Positions 1-8,121 of a stretch of 64,000 nucleotides of DNA are shown piece after piece. The stretch comes from an uncultured bacterium (GTDB lineage: Bacteria; Cyanobacteriota; Vampirovibrionia; Gastranaerophilales; Gastranaerophilaceae): positions 62,001 to 126,000 of the forward strand of contig CABRZP010000003.1 of NCBI GenBank assembly GCA_902475545.1, written 5' to 3'. The position numbers and the translations under genes were made by a program. The notes beneath the pieces are model-generated. The model was not told where the DNA came from, did not search any database, and saw only the letters and a list, made by a program, of their open reading frames with translations. Position 1 is the first letter of the stretch; each line of letters opens with the position of its first letter.

Positions 1-903
1 TTTATAATCAGGCAGCCATGTTTGAACTTCTGTATTTTTCAAACCCCAATCTCTGATATTTTGGTTAACATCAGTCATAGAACCAACTTTTGTCATTAAC
101 ATATTAGTTGCAGAATTATCCGATTCTGTAATCATTATTTCTGCAAGTTTATCTATTGTATATTCAGAATTTGCAGCTTTAAATTGTAAACTGCCGGATC
201 CTTCGGTTCTGAAATACTCAGTCAAAGGAATAGTATCTTCAAGTGAGAATTGACCGGCTTCTATTGATTTGAATACATCAATAAGTACAGGAATTTTAAT
301 AATACTTGCTGTTGAATATATTTTATCGCCGTTTATGTCAATATAATTTCCTGTTTCATAATCCCAAACATATATTGCAGGTTTTACAGTCGGGTAAAGT
401 TCAATTAAATCTGTTAATTCACTTTTTAAAACAGGCATGTTAACATTTTCTTTTAAAGGTTCCATTAATGCATCTTTTTTATCAGCTTGATATCTGAAAG
501 AAGGTTCACCCATAAACCACGCATTAGAAATATAATTTTGTGTTGGGAAAGCCAGTTTTCTTAAATCAGTCTTAACATTTTTATATGGAGTTGGAGCAAA
601 GATAGTCTTAGTTATATTGTTAAATGCGAAAGGCATTACCGTAAACATCATAATACACAATAATGAAAATGAGATTAAAGCCTGTAAAGTATTTCTTTTT
701 TTTCTTTTACGAGGTCTGTTTTCATTTCTGAGATGACTATAGTATGCCTGATTTCCTGTATAAGAGGAATTACTATGTTTTTTATAGCTTGATGAACTAT
801 GGGTATATGAATAATCAGTATTAATAGGAGTTATTTTTTGATATTCAAAACTCCTAACGTCATAGGCATCTGCTCTCCAGTGCTGTTTGGCTAATTTCGG
901 CAT
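1..903 (-). CDS. Membrane-anchored serine beta-lactamase/transpeptidase-like protein, 3' end cut by window edge
   Basis: The 301 readable codons give a basic, Tyr/Ser-rich cytoplasmic tail (residues 1-70), one membrane segment (about 72-95) and an extracytoplasmic serine-hydrolase domain. The SxxK motif is S200-I-I-K203 within STASIIKIPV, and the second motif is S261-D-N263 within ESDNSATN. This pattern and spacing fit the class A beta-lactamase/penicillin-recognising fold; the KTG motif would lie beyond the window. The ATG has GGAGGA about 12 nt upstream. The long anchored N-terminus is unlike a secreted resistance enzyme, so a peptidoglycan-related or ancestral hydrolase role is as likely as antibiotic hydrolysis; the sequence alone does not decide. 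It is the last gene seen on the minus strand at this edge. Confidence 0.8.
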   Translation of the reverse strand, partial: MPKLAKQHWRADAYDVRSFEYQKITPINTDYSYTHSSSSYKKHSNSSYTGNQAYYSHLRNENRPRKRKKRNTLQALISFSLLCIMMFTVMPFAFNNITKTIFAPTPYKNVKTDLRKLAFPTQNYISNAWFMGEPSFRYQADKKDALMEPLKENVNMPVLKSELTDLIELYPTVKPAIYVWDYETGNYIDINGDKIYSTASIIKIPVLIDVFKSIEAGQFSLEDTIPLTEYFRTEGSGSLQFKAANSEYTIDKLAEIMITESDNSATNMLMTKVGSMTDVNQNIRDWGLKNTEVQTWLPDYK

Positions 904-1004
904 TTAAGTTCGAATTCCTCCCCAATATTACTTTTATTTTAGCGTAAGTAAATTAGCAGGGCAACTAATTTACACACATGTTTACATTAGTTTTTATTGC
1001 AATA

Positions 1005-1033
1005 AAAAAGAGAACCTCAACGGTTCTCTTTTT
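1005..1033 (-). terminator. Rho-independent terminator of the 1042-1329 gene
   Basis: A 12-bp stem (1005-1016 with 1022-1033) with a TCAAC loop. Read on the minus strand, the stem runs into a T-rich tract just after the stop codon of the small exported protein gene. It separates that gene from the beta-lactamase-like gene. Confidence 0.85.
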
Positions 1034-1041
1034 AAGAATTA

Positions 1042-1329
1042 TTAAATTCTGTTTTTCCAAACTCCGCCTTTTCTATCAACTAAAGCATCATAGCAAGACC
1101 AGATTCTAAATACACCGGTTAAACCTAAAACTGCGTGAGTAACATTTTTTTCTTTTGTGTTTTTGTTAACAGCCTGTCCGATTCCCGGCCATATTAATAA
1201 TGATAAAGCTGCAGCCCCTACTGATCTGCCTGACACTTCACCATCAACTCCATGAGTACCTTCTGCAAATGCTGGAACACCTAAAGTCAGCATTGATAAT
1301 GCAATAATTGATAGTAATACTTTTTTCAT
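1042..1329 (-). CDS. Small exported or membrane protein, 95 aa, unrecognised
   Basis: It begins with a typical signal peptide (MKK, hydrophobic core, AFA-EG cleavage site near residue 22). The mature part has a hydrophobic stretch (about 38-52, AALSLLIWPGIGQAV) and a second one (about 62-76). The second region ends in a Lys/Arg/Gly-rich tail. AAGGGGG lies a few bases before the ATG. It follows a TonB_C-domain protein gene on the same strand after 14 bp and ends at a strong terminator, so it is probably the last gene of the mtnA operon. I do not recognise the family; a small inner-membrane or periplasmic protein is all that can be said. Confidence 0.7.
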   Translation of the reverse strand: MKKVLLSIIALSMLTLGVPAFAEGTHGVDGEVSGRSVGAAALSLLIWPGIGQAVNKNTKEKNVTHAVLGLTGVFRIWSCYDALVDRKGGVWKNRI

Positions 1330-1343
1330 AATACCCCCTTTTC

Positions 1344-1772
1344 TTAATTCCTAAAATCTTCACTCATATTTTTGTGAACATTGTAATCAAAAGTAAATTG
1401 AACATCAATATTATCACCTTTAAATTTCTTTGGAAGTGGTGGAAATGGTGCAGATTTATTTAGAGCTTCCAAAGCTGAGGCATCCATTTTTTTACTTCCT
1501 GATGATTTTAATATTTCAGATTTTGGAACAGTTCCGTCTTTATTTATTTTGTACAATAGGACAACGTGTTTTGTTGTTTTAATGTTTGGCGGGTTCCAAT
1601 TTGCTTTTATTTCTCTTTGCATTTTACTCATATACGGTCCAAAATCAACTTTCTCCACAGTTAAATTATTTTTATTATCTGTTGTATTTGTTGATTCTTT
1701 TGCACAGGTATAATTTATAACCCCTGTTAAAATAAAAGCTAATATTAAAATTATAGATAATATCTTTTTCAT
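1344..1772 (-). CDS. Exported TonB C-terminal-domain protein, short (142 aa)
   Basis: The frame is open further upstream, but the ATG at 1772 is preferred because it has AGGA 12 nt upstream and starts a clean signal peptide/anchor (MKKILSIILILAFILTG...). It lies 13 bp after the mtnA stop. Residues about 45-135 resemble the TonB C-terminal fold: an 'M..EI..NW.PP' start, a 'KINKDGTV..SEILKSSGSKKMDASALEAL' core and a final strand 'VQFTFDYN'. In family terms this is a periplasmic energy-transducer-type domain, here without the long Pro-rich stalk of true TonB. It may bind other envelope proteins rather than energise receptors (inference). Its company with mtnA looks like operon sharing only. Confidence 0.75.
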   Translation of the reverse strand: MKKILSIILILAFILTGVINYTCAKESTNTTDNKNNLTVEKVDFGPYMSKMQREIKANWNPPNIKTTKHVVLLYKINKDGTVPKSEILKSSGSKKMDASALEALNKSAPFPPLPKKFKGDNIDVQFTFDYNVHKNMSEDFRN

Positions 1773-1785
1773 TTTTAGTTTATTC

Positions 1786-2862
1786 CTAATTTTTAAAAGC
1801 TTCAGCAATTGATTTACTGTAATCAGGTCTAAGAATTCCTTTTTCTGTAATAATACCGGCAATAAGTTCGTGAGGCGTTACGTCAAATCCGGGATTGATA
1901 ATGTTAACACCTTCTGCACAAATAGTTTTGCCATTAATATGAGTTACTTCATCATGAGAACGTTCTTCAATAACAATTTCATCACCGGATTTAATACTGG
2001 TGTCAATTGTTGATAAAGGTGCCGCAACATAGAATGGAATGTTATGATATTTAGCTGCAATTGCAACTGTATATGTACCGATTTTATTTGCAGCATCACC
2101 GTTTGCTGCAATTCTGTCAGCACCAACGCAAACCATATCAATCATTCCTTTTTTCATAAAATATGAACACATTCCATCAGTAATCAGCGTAACAGGAATT
2201 CCGTCCATAGTCAGCTCAAGTGTTGTAATTCGGGCCCCTTGCTGGCGAGGTCTTGTTTCATCTGCAAATACTTGAACAGTCGGATCATTCGCAAAAGCTG
2301 AACGCACAACCCCTAAAGCTGTTCCATATCCAACAGTTGCAAGGGCTCCAGCATTACAGTGGGTTAAAATAGTTGCACCTTTTGGAACTACCTGAGCTCC
2401 GTAGTCTCCGATTTTTTTATTTATTGAAATATCTTCCAGCTCAAGTTTTTTACCGTTTTCTTTTAAATCTTCTATCAAATCCGAAATATTCCAATTTTCA
2501 GAAGTCGAAGAACATTTACTCTGAATAATTTCTTTTTGTTTTTCAATTGCCCACATTAAATTTACAGCAGTAGGTCTTGCACTCGCCATATAATCTGCTT
2601 TACCCAACAGTTGTTTAACAAATTCTGTTTTTGAAAGATTTTGTTTTTCAAGCTCTTGTGCGTACAAAACAACGCCATGTGCACCGGCAATACCAATTGC
2701 TGGTGCTCCTCTTACAATCATTGTTTTAATTGCATTAAACATATCTTGCCCGCTAGTTATATTGACATATTCAAAATGTTCAGGGAATTTTGTTTGGTCA
2801 ACCATTTTTGAGTATGTATCAATCCATTCAATTGTTCGTATTTTAGAAGTAAATTCAGTCAT
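1786..2862 (-). CDS. mtnA: S-methyl-5-thioribose-1-phosphate isomerase
   Basis: MtnA converts methylthioribose-1-phosphate to methylthioribulose-1-phosphate in the cytoplasmic methionine-salvage pathway. The 358-residue protein has the MtnA/eIF2B-alpha family blocks: RGAPAIG near residue 52, THCNAGALATVGYGTALG with the catalytic Cys near 168, DETRPRQQGARITTLEL, and GADRIAANGDAANKIGTY with the catalytic Asp. Length is normal for the family. AAAGGA precedes the ATG at 2862. Downstream come the TonB_C protein and the small exported protein; upstream, 11 bp away, is a membrane protein gene. No other salvage gene is in the window. Confidence 0.95.
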   Translation of the reverse strand: MTEFTSKIRTIEWIDTYSKMVDQTKFPEHFEYVNITSGQDMFNAIKTMIVRGAPAIGIAGAHGVVLYAQELEKQNLSKTEFVKQLLGKADYMASARPTAVNLMWAIEKQKEIIQSKCSSTSENWNISDLIEDLKENGKKLELEDISINKKIGDYGAQVVPKGATILTHCNAGALATVGYGTALGVVRSAFANDPTVQVFADETRPRQQGARITTLELTMDGIPVTLITDGMCSYFMKKGMIDMVCVGADRIAANGDAANKIGTYTVAIAAKYHNIPFYVAAPLSTIDTSIKSGDEIVIEERSHDEVTHINGKTICAEGVNIINPGFDVTPHELIAGIITEKGILRPDYSKSIAEAFKN

Positions 2863-2873
2863 TTTATTTTCCT

Positions 2874-3362
2874 TTATTTTAATTTTTCTCTATATTCTTG
2901 CTGATTTGCAGGGTGCTGTTTTTCGTATATATCACGAATAAAATTTATAATATAGTAGGTTGCAAATCCGGTAAATGCATTTGTTGTTGCAAATAAAATT
3001 CCAATAAAAATTATAAATACTAACAGCAGCCATATTGGAGAATTCGTAATCATTGCAGTTAGAAAAAAGTTGGTTGTATGATGAAAGCCCACAGACATAA
3101 TTGCCATAATAATGCAATAACATACTGAAAATGTTATATTTGTACTAAACCCAATTAATGCACCTGTTAAAATGCTGTCTTTCGGGGTTGTTAAATCAAA
3201 TTTTCCATCCATTATTAAATATACAATTACGAGCGGAGCCGCAAGCAATAGTGCTGAAATTAATCCAATCATTCCTACTTTTGGAATAACTGCGATTACT
3301 CCTAAAATTATTCCGAGTATTAAGCTTAAAACTATTGTATTTATAACTAAAAATTTATTCAT
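2874..3362 (-). CDS. Four-helix membrane protein, 162 aa, unrecognised
   Basis: The ATG at 3362 is chosen over an upstream in-frame ATG because AAGGAAAAT sits just before it. The protein is almost entirely hydrophobic, with about four membrane helices (residues roughly 5-27, 28-50, 66-94, 105-140). Its C-terminus is charged and presumably cytoplasmic (IRDIYEKQHPANQQEYREKLK). It lies between ruvC and mtnA on the same strand, 51 bp from ruvC and 11 bp from mtnA, so it is probably cotranscribed with both. No transporter motif or conserved charged residue inside the helices was noticed. Function unknown. Confidence 0.75.
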   Translation of the reverse strand: MNKFLVINTIVLSLILGIILGVIAVIPKVGMIGLISALLLAAPLVIVYLIMDGKFDLTTPKDSILTGALIGFSTNITFSVCYCIIMAIMSVGFHHTTNFFLTAMITNSPIWLLLVFIIFIGILFATTNAFTGFATYYIINFIRDIYEKQHPANQQEYREKLK

Positions 3363-3413
3363 TATTTTCCTTTTGAATATAATAACATTTATTATTTTAA
3401 AACTCAATTGTTT

Positions 3414-3896
3414 TTAATATTGAATAGCATCAGGGCTTCTGGTGAAGGAGATTGCAATAGCTATTGAATCTATAGTATCATCGAGTTTTGGTAATTTTTC
3501 ACTATCTAAGCTTATTTTAACCATTTGTTCAACTTCTTTTTTTGAAGCTCTTCCGTATCCAGTAAGAATTTGTTTAACTTCCATTGGTGTGTATTCAAAA
3601 ATCGGAACATTATGTTGTTCCAAAACTGTAAGAATTACACCGCGAGCATGTGCAACAGGCATTACTGTAGTTTGATTACGGAAAAAGAATAACTTTTCTA
3701 TTGCACAAACATCAGGGTTATATTTTTCAATAATATATGTAATATCATTAAAAATTTCTAAAAGTCTTGCGGATTCTCTTTCCCCTTTTGCTGTTTGGAT
3801 AGAGCCGGAATGCAACAGCTGTAGATTTTTGCCATCAAAATCTACAATACTGTAACCAACTATTGCCATTCCCGGATCAATGCCTAATATCTTCAT
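3414..3896 (-). CDS. ruvC: Holliday junction resolvase RuvC
   Basis: RuvC cuts Holliday junctions after RuvAB branch migration. At 160 residues the length is typical. The RNase H-like acidic residues are visible: D7 (GIDPG), E67 (CAIEKLFF), D140 and D143 (LDDTIDSIAIAI), with the 140/143 spacing matching E. coli 138/141. Conserved blocks FFRNQTTVMPVAHARG and TPMEVKQILTGYGRASKKEV are also present. There is no Shine-Dalgarno sequence. A -10 hexamer ends 6 nt before the ATG, so the mRNA is predicted to be leaderless. ruvA and ruvB are not nearby. Confidence 0.95.
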   Translation of the reverse strand: MKILGIDPGMAIVGYSIVDFDGKNLQLLHSGSIQTAKGERESARLLEIFNDITYIIEKYNPDVCAIEKLFFFRNQTTVMPVAHARGVILTVLEQHNVPIFEYTPMEVKQILTGYGRASKKEVEQMVKISLDSEKLPKLDDTIDSIAIAISFTRSPDAIQY

Positions 3897-3902
3897 GTGT
3901 TA

Positions 3903-3931
3903 ATTGTAGCAAAAAATTTTTAAGTTGTTAA
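3903..3931 (-). promoter_or_regulatory. ruvC promoter placing +1 at the ATG
   Basis: On the minus strand: TTAACA, 17-nt spacer, TACAAT, then TAACAC and the ATG at 3896. A transcription start 7 nt after the -10 would be the A of the start codon. No AGGAG-like site lies between. Confidence 0.7.
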
Positions 3932-3963
3932 TAGAAAACCCTTCCTAAGGGAAAGGTTCTCTA
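3932..3963 (-). terminator. Hairpin terminator after the Hsp20-like gene
   Basis: A 14-bp stem (3932-3945 with 3950-3963). The plus strand has two A-C mismatches that become G-U pairs in minus-strand RNA, so the hairpin is intact only in the transcript of the 3992-4552 gene. The minus-strand sequence after it is T-rich but broken. Confidence 0.65.
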
Positions 3964-3991
3964 TTGTTTTATTTTTATTTCTATATTATCA

Positions 3992-4552
3992 CTACTCTTC
4001 AGTGTCCCCGATTGGGATTGTAACTACGTAATAATGGCCTTCTGTTTCTTTTGTTAATTCATTCAACTTTACATTTTCACCAAACATATAATTTTGTTGA
4101 AACTCAGAAATTTGTTCGTTATGTTTTGATTTTTTAATTGAACGTCCGTGAATAGTCAAAATGTTACCGTTTGCAGTTACTTGAACATTATTTACATTAT
4201 TATCAAATGCTCTTAAATCAATTAATATTTTGTAGTAATCCCTTGTTTGTTCAAGATGAATTACGTTGGCTGCTTCTCTGGCAATTCTTTGATCCTCTTT
4301 TAACATTTTGTTCATTCTATACATATCTTTTTGGAATGCTTTTTCAAATCTAGGTCCAAACGGTCTTATTTCCGGCGGGAAAAGTGATTTCATGTGCCAA
4401 TCCATTACGGTATAAAATGCACAAAATGCGGCTATAAAAGTTATTAATGCACACATTAAACATTTTAGGATGGGATGTTTTCTACTACATGATGAATGAT
4501 TTGCAGATTCAACTTGAATTCTTTCTTCGGTGTTGTGTTGATTTTCTTCCAT
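3992..4552 (-). CDS. Membrane-anchored Hsp20/alpha-crystallin-like protein
   Basis: 186 residues: a polar N-terminus with a Cys/His-rich patch (CSRKHPILKC), one membrane helix (about 30-52), a charged linker (about 60-98), then a beta-rich domain (about 104-184). That domain resembles the alpha-crystallin fold ('YYKILIDLRAFDNNVNNVQVTANGN', 'ILTIHGR', 'FQQNYMFGENV', 'GHYYVVTIPI'). Small heat-shock proteins of this family are normally soluble oligomers that hold unfolded clients; here the domain is tethered to the membrane. The I-x-I/V C-terminal tail motif is seen only weakly (TIPI). AGGAG precedes the ATG. It is transcribed alone and ends at the hairpin at 3932-3963. Confidence 0.7.
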   Translation of the reverse strand: MEENQHNTEERIQVESANHSSCSRKHPILKCLMCALITFIAAFCAFYTVMDWHMKSLFPPEIRPFGPRFEKAFQKDMYRMNKMLKEDQRIAREAANVIHLEQTRDYYKILIDLRAFDNNVNNVQVTANGNILTIHGRSIKKSKHNEQISEFQQNYMFGENVKLNELTKETEGHYYVVTIPIGDTEE

Positions 4553-4647
4553 TTATATAATCTCCTTTCTGGTTATCAAATTAATCTTAATTATTTAAAT
4601 ATTTTTTACAATGCACTGTCGGAGGTGGTAATTTGGTTAGATTTTAC

Positions 4648-4676
4648 TTGATAAAACTTATTTAATGTGTTATGCT
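4648..4676 (+). promoter_or_regulatory. Promoter of the ribbon-helix-helix gene
   Basis: TTGATA, 17-nt spacer, TATGCT. The predicted start near 4683 gives a very short leader that still holds the AAAGGA ribosome site before the ATG at 4699. If the CopG-like product autoregulates, this is where it would bind; no clear palindrome was found. Confidence 0.65.
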
Positions 4677-4698
4677 TCTGTGAAAGAAAGGATAGTTT

Positions 4699-4887
4699 AT
4701 GGCTAAAATTTTAATAACCATGCCTGATGAATTTTTAAACAAAGTTGATGGTTTGGCAGATTCTGAATCTTGTTCAAGAAGTGAATTAATTAGAGAGGCT
4801 CTTAGAAATTATATGAGACGTGCTTCTAAGCAGCAATTAAAAGACGCTCCTCGTAATGCTGAAATTTTAGAAGAAATTTTAGGTTAG
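4699..4887 (+). CDS. Ribbon-helix-helix (CopG/Arc type) DNA-binding protein, 62 aa
   Basis: The pattern is that of an RHH dimer. A short basic beta strand (AKILITMPDEFL) is followed by two helices ('LNKVDGLADSE', then 'SRSELIREALRNYMRRAS') with the conserved S-R-S-E-L turn. The C-terminal tail is charged. No toxin gene follows: the next gene is convergent and overlaps its last 4 bp, so this is not an obvious antitoxin. AAAGGA is placed correctly before the ATG and a near-consensus promoter lies just upstream. Targets unknown. Confidence 0.85.
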   Translation: MAKILITMPDEFLNKVDGLADSESCSRSELIREALRNYMRRASKQQLKDAPRNAEILEEILG

Positions 4888-6185
4888 TCATTAAATTCTT
4901 TTATAAAACTATCTACCCATTTAATTAATTGGGGAATTTCGTATGGCTTTGGCAGGTATAAATCCGCACCTGTATTCAAAACCAACTCTTTGTCATGGAT
5001 AATTGAGGTTACTATAATTTTAGAATTCTTAAGTTCTTCTTTTTGTTTTATTGCACAACATAGATTTAATCCGTTGCGTTTTTCAAGATTACCTGCATCT
5101 ATTATTATAACTGCAGGCTGCTTATCCAATCTATCAATGTTGTATTCGTTAACAATTTCAGTGCTATATCCTTGCAAGTTCAATATCGTATTTAACAAAA
5201 TACCTAATGCTTCATCTGTTTCATAAATAAGAATTTTATTATTAGTTTCACAATTTTGAATACTGTTTTCACCGGAAATTTTTTGGCGTTCAATTAAATA
5301 ATTAGATTTATTCGGACAATCAGCCATTTTGTTGATTTGCATCAGAGTATTGATTATACCGTTTATATCTGTATGTTTTCCTGTTTCGTTAGTAATTACT
5401 CCAATTGTTGAATGCACAAAATTGGATCTTCTTCCCGCGAATTCATCTCCTTGCAAAATCATGTAACCACGTTCTAAATCGTGTTCTGCATAAAATTTAT
5501 TTGATACAGAATCAAATACAAAAGTTAAGAAATTTGCAAGTGGTTCTGCTTTTATAGAATCAATAATAACTAAAAATACATTTTCATCCAGTTTGCCTGC
5601 ATAATCGTGTTCATCAAGTGATGATTGAATTATTGCACCGTATGTTTGTAAAAGTTTATCCGAAGCAAGTTCTGTATATGCTTGTTTGTAACTTTCGAAA
5701 TTTTCAATACTAATATACAGCATTGCCCATTCACTATTTTCTGAGAGTTTTCTTTTTATAGCTCTTAGCGTGTAGTTCTTATTTGGCAAAAACTGTTTTG
5801 AATCCAGATTAGATTCAAATTCTCTTCGAAGATGTGCATTCATTCGGACTTTAAATTCTTCAGAGTTTACAGGTTCTGATAAGAAATCATCTGCACCGCT
5901 GTTTAGAACTTTTATTCTATCGTTAAAATCTGCTGATTTTGACATTGCAACAATAACAGGACGCATATTATATGTCAGGGCTCTAACTTGTTTGCAAAAA
6001 TCGCACAAATCATTGTCAAAACTGTCAGAAATGATAATTAAATCAGGTTCTTTATCCTGAATTATTTTTAATGCTGTTATTAAATCTTTTGATACAATTA
6101 CGTTGTTTGAATTTGATTCCAATAATTTTTTGTATTTCGTAGATAATTCAAGACGTTTGTCAATAATTAATGTTACTGATTGCAT
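4884..6185 (-). CDS. Response regulator with two receiver domains around a degenerate GGDEF-like domain
   Basis: 433 residues. The N-terminal receiver (about 1-120) keeps the fold (PDLIIISDS, NSGADDFLSEP), but the conserved Lys of the K-P pair is Glu and the acceptor-Asp region is short by about two residues. The middle (about 150-300) resembles a diguanylate-cyclase fold without a GGDEF signature, so catalysis is unlikely. The C-terminal receiver (about 312-430) looks complete (IIIDAGN acceptor, TGADLYLPKPY). The start overlaps the end of the upstream kinase gene by 13 bp, so the two are coupled and are probably partners. The output is unclear: there is no DNA-binding domain. Confidence 0.8.
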   Translation of the reverse strand: MQSVTLIIDKRLELSTKYKKLLESNSNNVIVSKDLITALKIIQDKEPDLIIISDSFDNDLCDFCKQVRALTYNMRPVIVAMSKSADFNDRIKVLNSGADDFLSEPVNSEEFKVRMNAHLRREFESNLDSKQFLPNKNYTLRAIKRKLSENSEWAMLYISIENFESYKQAYTELASDKLLQTYGAIIQSSLDEHDYAGKLDENVFLVIIDSIKAEPLANFLTFVFDSVSNKFYAEHDLERGYMILQGDEFAGRRSNFVHSTIGVITNETGKHTDINGIINTLMQINKMADCPNKSNYLIERQKISGENSIQNCETNNKILIYETDEALGILLNTILNLQGYSTEIVNEYNIDRLDKQPAVIIIDAGNLEKRNGLNLCCAIKQKEELKNSKIIVTSIIHDKELVLNTGADLYLPKPYEIPQLIKWVDSFIKEFND

Positions 6186-6919
6186 TTCATCCTCGCTTGT
6201 TCTTCTATGCTTTTTACAGGCATGAGTAGTTTGAATGTTATTTTACTTAAATTTTGTGAGTTTTCAATAGGTTCAGATTTTACTGAAATTTGTCCGCCTA
6301 ATTTTTCAACAAGATTTTTTGTTATATATAATCCTAATCCGCTGCCTTGAGCTTTACGGGTTAGAGGATTATCTAATCGTGCAAATTTTGTAAAAATTTT
6401 ATCATAATCTTTTTCATCAATTCCTATACCTGTATTTGAAAATTTTATTATTACATTATTATCTTCTAAGGCTGCAGTTATTGTTGTCGTAGAATTATCA
6501 GGAGAATATTTTGCACTGTTTTCTATCAGGTTTGTCAGTATTTGCTGAAATTTATCTTTATCTACAAAAATATTCGGAAGATTATTTTTATAAATCAGTT
6601 CAAATTTATGATTTGGATATTGATTTTTCACAATTGCAATTGTTTGTTCAATAGGAGCTTTGACATTTAGTTCATTGAAAATTAAATGATTATTTGTTGA
6701 TTGTAATTTTGTCACTGTCAGCATATTTTCAACAAGAGTAATTAATCTATTGGATTGTTCTTCAATTATTTTTATAAATTTCTTTTTGCTGTCTTCATCC
6801 AGCTTATCCCAAGATGCCAACATTGTTTGAGAGAATCCTCTGATCGAAGTTAACGGTGTTCTCAATTCATGGCTTACTGTAGATATAAAATCTTCGTATT
6901 TTTGTTCATTTTCATTCAT
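6173..6919 (-). CDS. Soluble histidine kinase without a sensor domain
   Basis: 248 residues, starting almost directly with the HisKA dimerisation domain: phospho-acceptor H17 in VSHELRTPL. The HATPase domain (about 110-240) has an N-box (LTNLIENSAKYSP), a G1 box altered to SNTGIGI (Asp replaced by Asn), an F-box (FTKFARLDNP) and a G2 box (GSGLGLYITK). No membrane segment or PAS/GAF domain is present, so the input must come from a partner protein. It is coupled to the double-receiver gene by a 13-bp overlap. There is no ribosome site; an extended -10 ends 6 nt before the ATG, predicting a leaderless mRNA. Confidence 0.9.
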   Translation of the reverse strand: MNENEQKYEDFISTVSHELRTPLTSIRGFSQTMLASWDKLDEDSKKKFIKIIEEQSNRLITLVENMLTVTKLQSTNNHLIFNELNVKAPIEQTIAIVKNQYPNHKFELIYKNNLPNIFVDKDKFQQILTNLIENSAKYSPDNSTTTITAALEDNNVIIKFSNTGIGIDEKDYDKIFTKFARLDNPLTRKAQGSGLGLYITKNLVEKLGGQISVKSEPIENSQNLSKITFKLLMPVKSIEEQARMKCNQ

Positions 6920-6925
6920 ATAATT

Positions 6926-6934
6926 ATTATACCA
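6926..6934 (-). promoter_or_regulatory. Extended -10 promoter of the kinase gene, leaderless
   Basis: Minus strand TGGTATAAT (TGnTATAAT extended -10), followed by 6 nt and then the ATG at 6919. No good -35 was seen at 16-18 nt, which an extended -10 can compensate. Confidence 0.6.
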
Positions 6935-6969
6935 AATTTTTTAATTTTACCGGCATAATTAACAATATT

Positions 6970-8115
6970 TTAATTTATTAATTCTCTTGTTTTTATACGA
7001 ATTTCATTATCAATTTCAAATATTTCGTTAATATTTGGAGTTTTTATTGTGTTATGTAAATCCATCATTTTTTCAGTTATTGTGTATATATCAAAAAGCT
7101 TTATTTTATTTTGCAGGAACGCAAAAACAGCTTCTTCATTTGCTGCATTTAAACAAACTGTTGCACTACCGCCGGTTTTACCGGCTGAGTATGCAAGTTC
7201 TAGTGACGGAAATTTTTTATAATCCGGTTTTTCAAAATCTAATCTTGCAATTTCCGAGAAACTAAAACTTTTTGATTTTATACCTTCAAACCTTTCAGGA
7301 TATGTAATTGCATATTGAATAGGAATATGCATACTTGGCAATCCTATTTGGGCAATTACACTTCCGTCTTTGTATTCTATTGCGGAGTGAACAATGCTCT
7401 GCGGATGTACAACTACATCAATTTTGTCATAAGACATATTAAACAGGTGATGTGCTTCAATTATTTCAAGCCCTTTATTCATTAGAGTAGCAGAGTCTAC
7501 AGTAATTTTCTGTCCCATATTCCATCTTGGATGAGCAAGAGCTTGTTCTACTGTTGCATTTTTCATATCTTCGACTGATTTGTGCAAAAATGGTCCGCCG
7601 CTTGCTGTAATTATCAGTTTTTCAACTTGAGAAATATTTTTAATACATTGATGAATTGCACAATGTTCACTATCTACCGGAATAATATTAACTCCGAATT
7701 CTTTTGCTTTTTTTATTACAATATCACCTGCCATAACAAGGGTTTCTTTGTTTGCAAGTGCAATATCTATACCATTCTCGATAGCTTTTAATGTTGGTTT
7801 TAACCCAACTTTTCCGGATACGGCAACAAGAATTATATCATTTTCTTTATTTGAGCAAATTTCTTCCAAACCATCATTGCCATATAATGTTTTAGTTCCA
7901 TCTATTTGGAAGCCTTTGTGGTTACTATCCCTACCGACAGATACGTACTTAGGTTTGAACTTTAATACCTGTTGTTTTAATAATTCAACATTATTACCGC
8001 CAGCCAGTGCAATTATTTCAAATTTATCCTGAAGTTTTTCAATTACTTCAAGAGCCTGAGTTCCTATAGAACCAGTAGAACCAATGATGCTTATTTTTCT
8101 CTTCTTAGTATCCAT
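6970..8115 (-). CDS. dxr: 1-deoxy-D-xylulose 5-phosphate reductoisomerase
   Basis: Dxr makes MEP from DXP with NADPH, the committed step of the non-mevalonate isoprenoid pathway. At 381 residues the length is normal. The sequence shows the NADPH site GSTGSIG (about 12-18), LANKETLVMAG, the metal/substrate motif PVDSEHCAI, ITASGGPF, HPRWNMGQKITVDSATLMNKGLE and VVVHPQSIVHS. It lies between two histidine kinase genes on the same strand. There is no Shine-Dalgarno sequence; TATAAT ends 6 nt before the ATG, immediately after the stop codon of the upstream kinase, so it has its own leaderless promoter. Confidence 0.96.
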   Translation of the reverse strand: MDTKKRKISIIGSTGSIGTQALEVIEKLQDKFEIIALAGGNNVELLKQQVLKFKPKYVSVGRDSNHKGFQIDGTKTLYGNDGLEEICSNKENDIILVAVSGKVGLKPTLKAIENGIDIALANKETLVMAGDIVIKKAKEFGVNIIPVDSEHCAIHQCIKNISQVEKLIITASGGPFLHKSVEDMKNATVEQALAHPRWNMGQKITVDSATLMNKGLEIIEAHHLFNMSYDKIDVVVHPQSIVHSAIEYKDGSVIAQIGLPSMHIPIQYAITYPERFEGIKSKSFSFSEIARLDFEKPDYKKFPSLELAYSAGKTGGSATVCLNAANEEAVFAFLQNKIKLFDIYTITEKMMDLHNTIKTPNINEIFEIDNEIRIKTRELIN

Positions 8116-8121
8116 AAATTT

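Noticed and set aside
4699..4887. Type II toxin-antitoxin module based on the ribbon-helix-helix protein
   Set aside because: No toxin-sized partner gene lies next to it in the same direction; the neighbouring gene is a convergent receiver protein.
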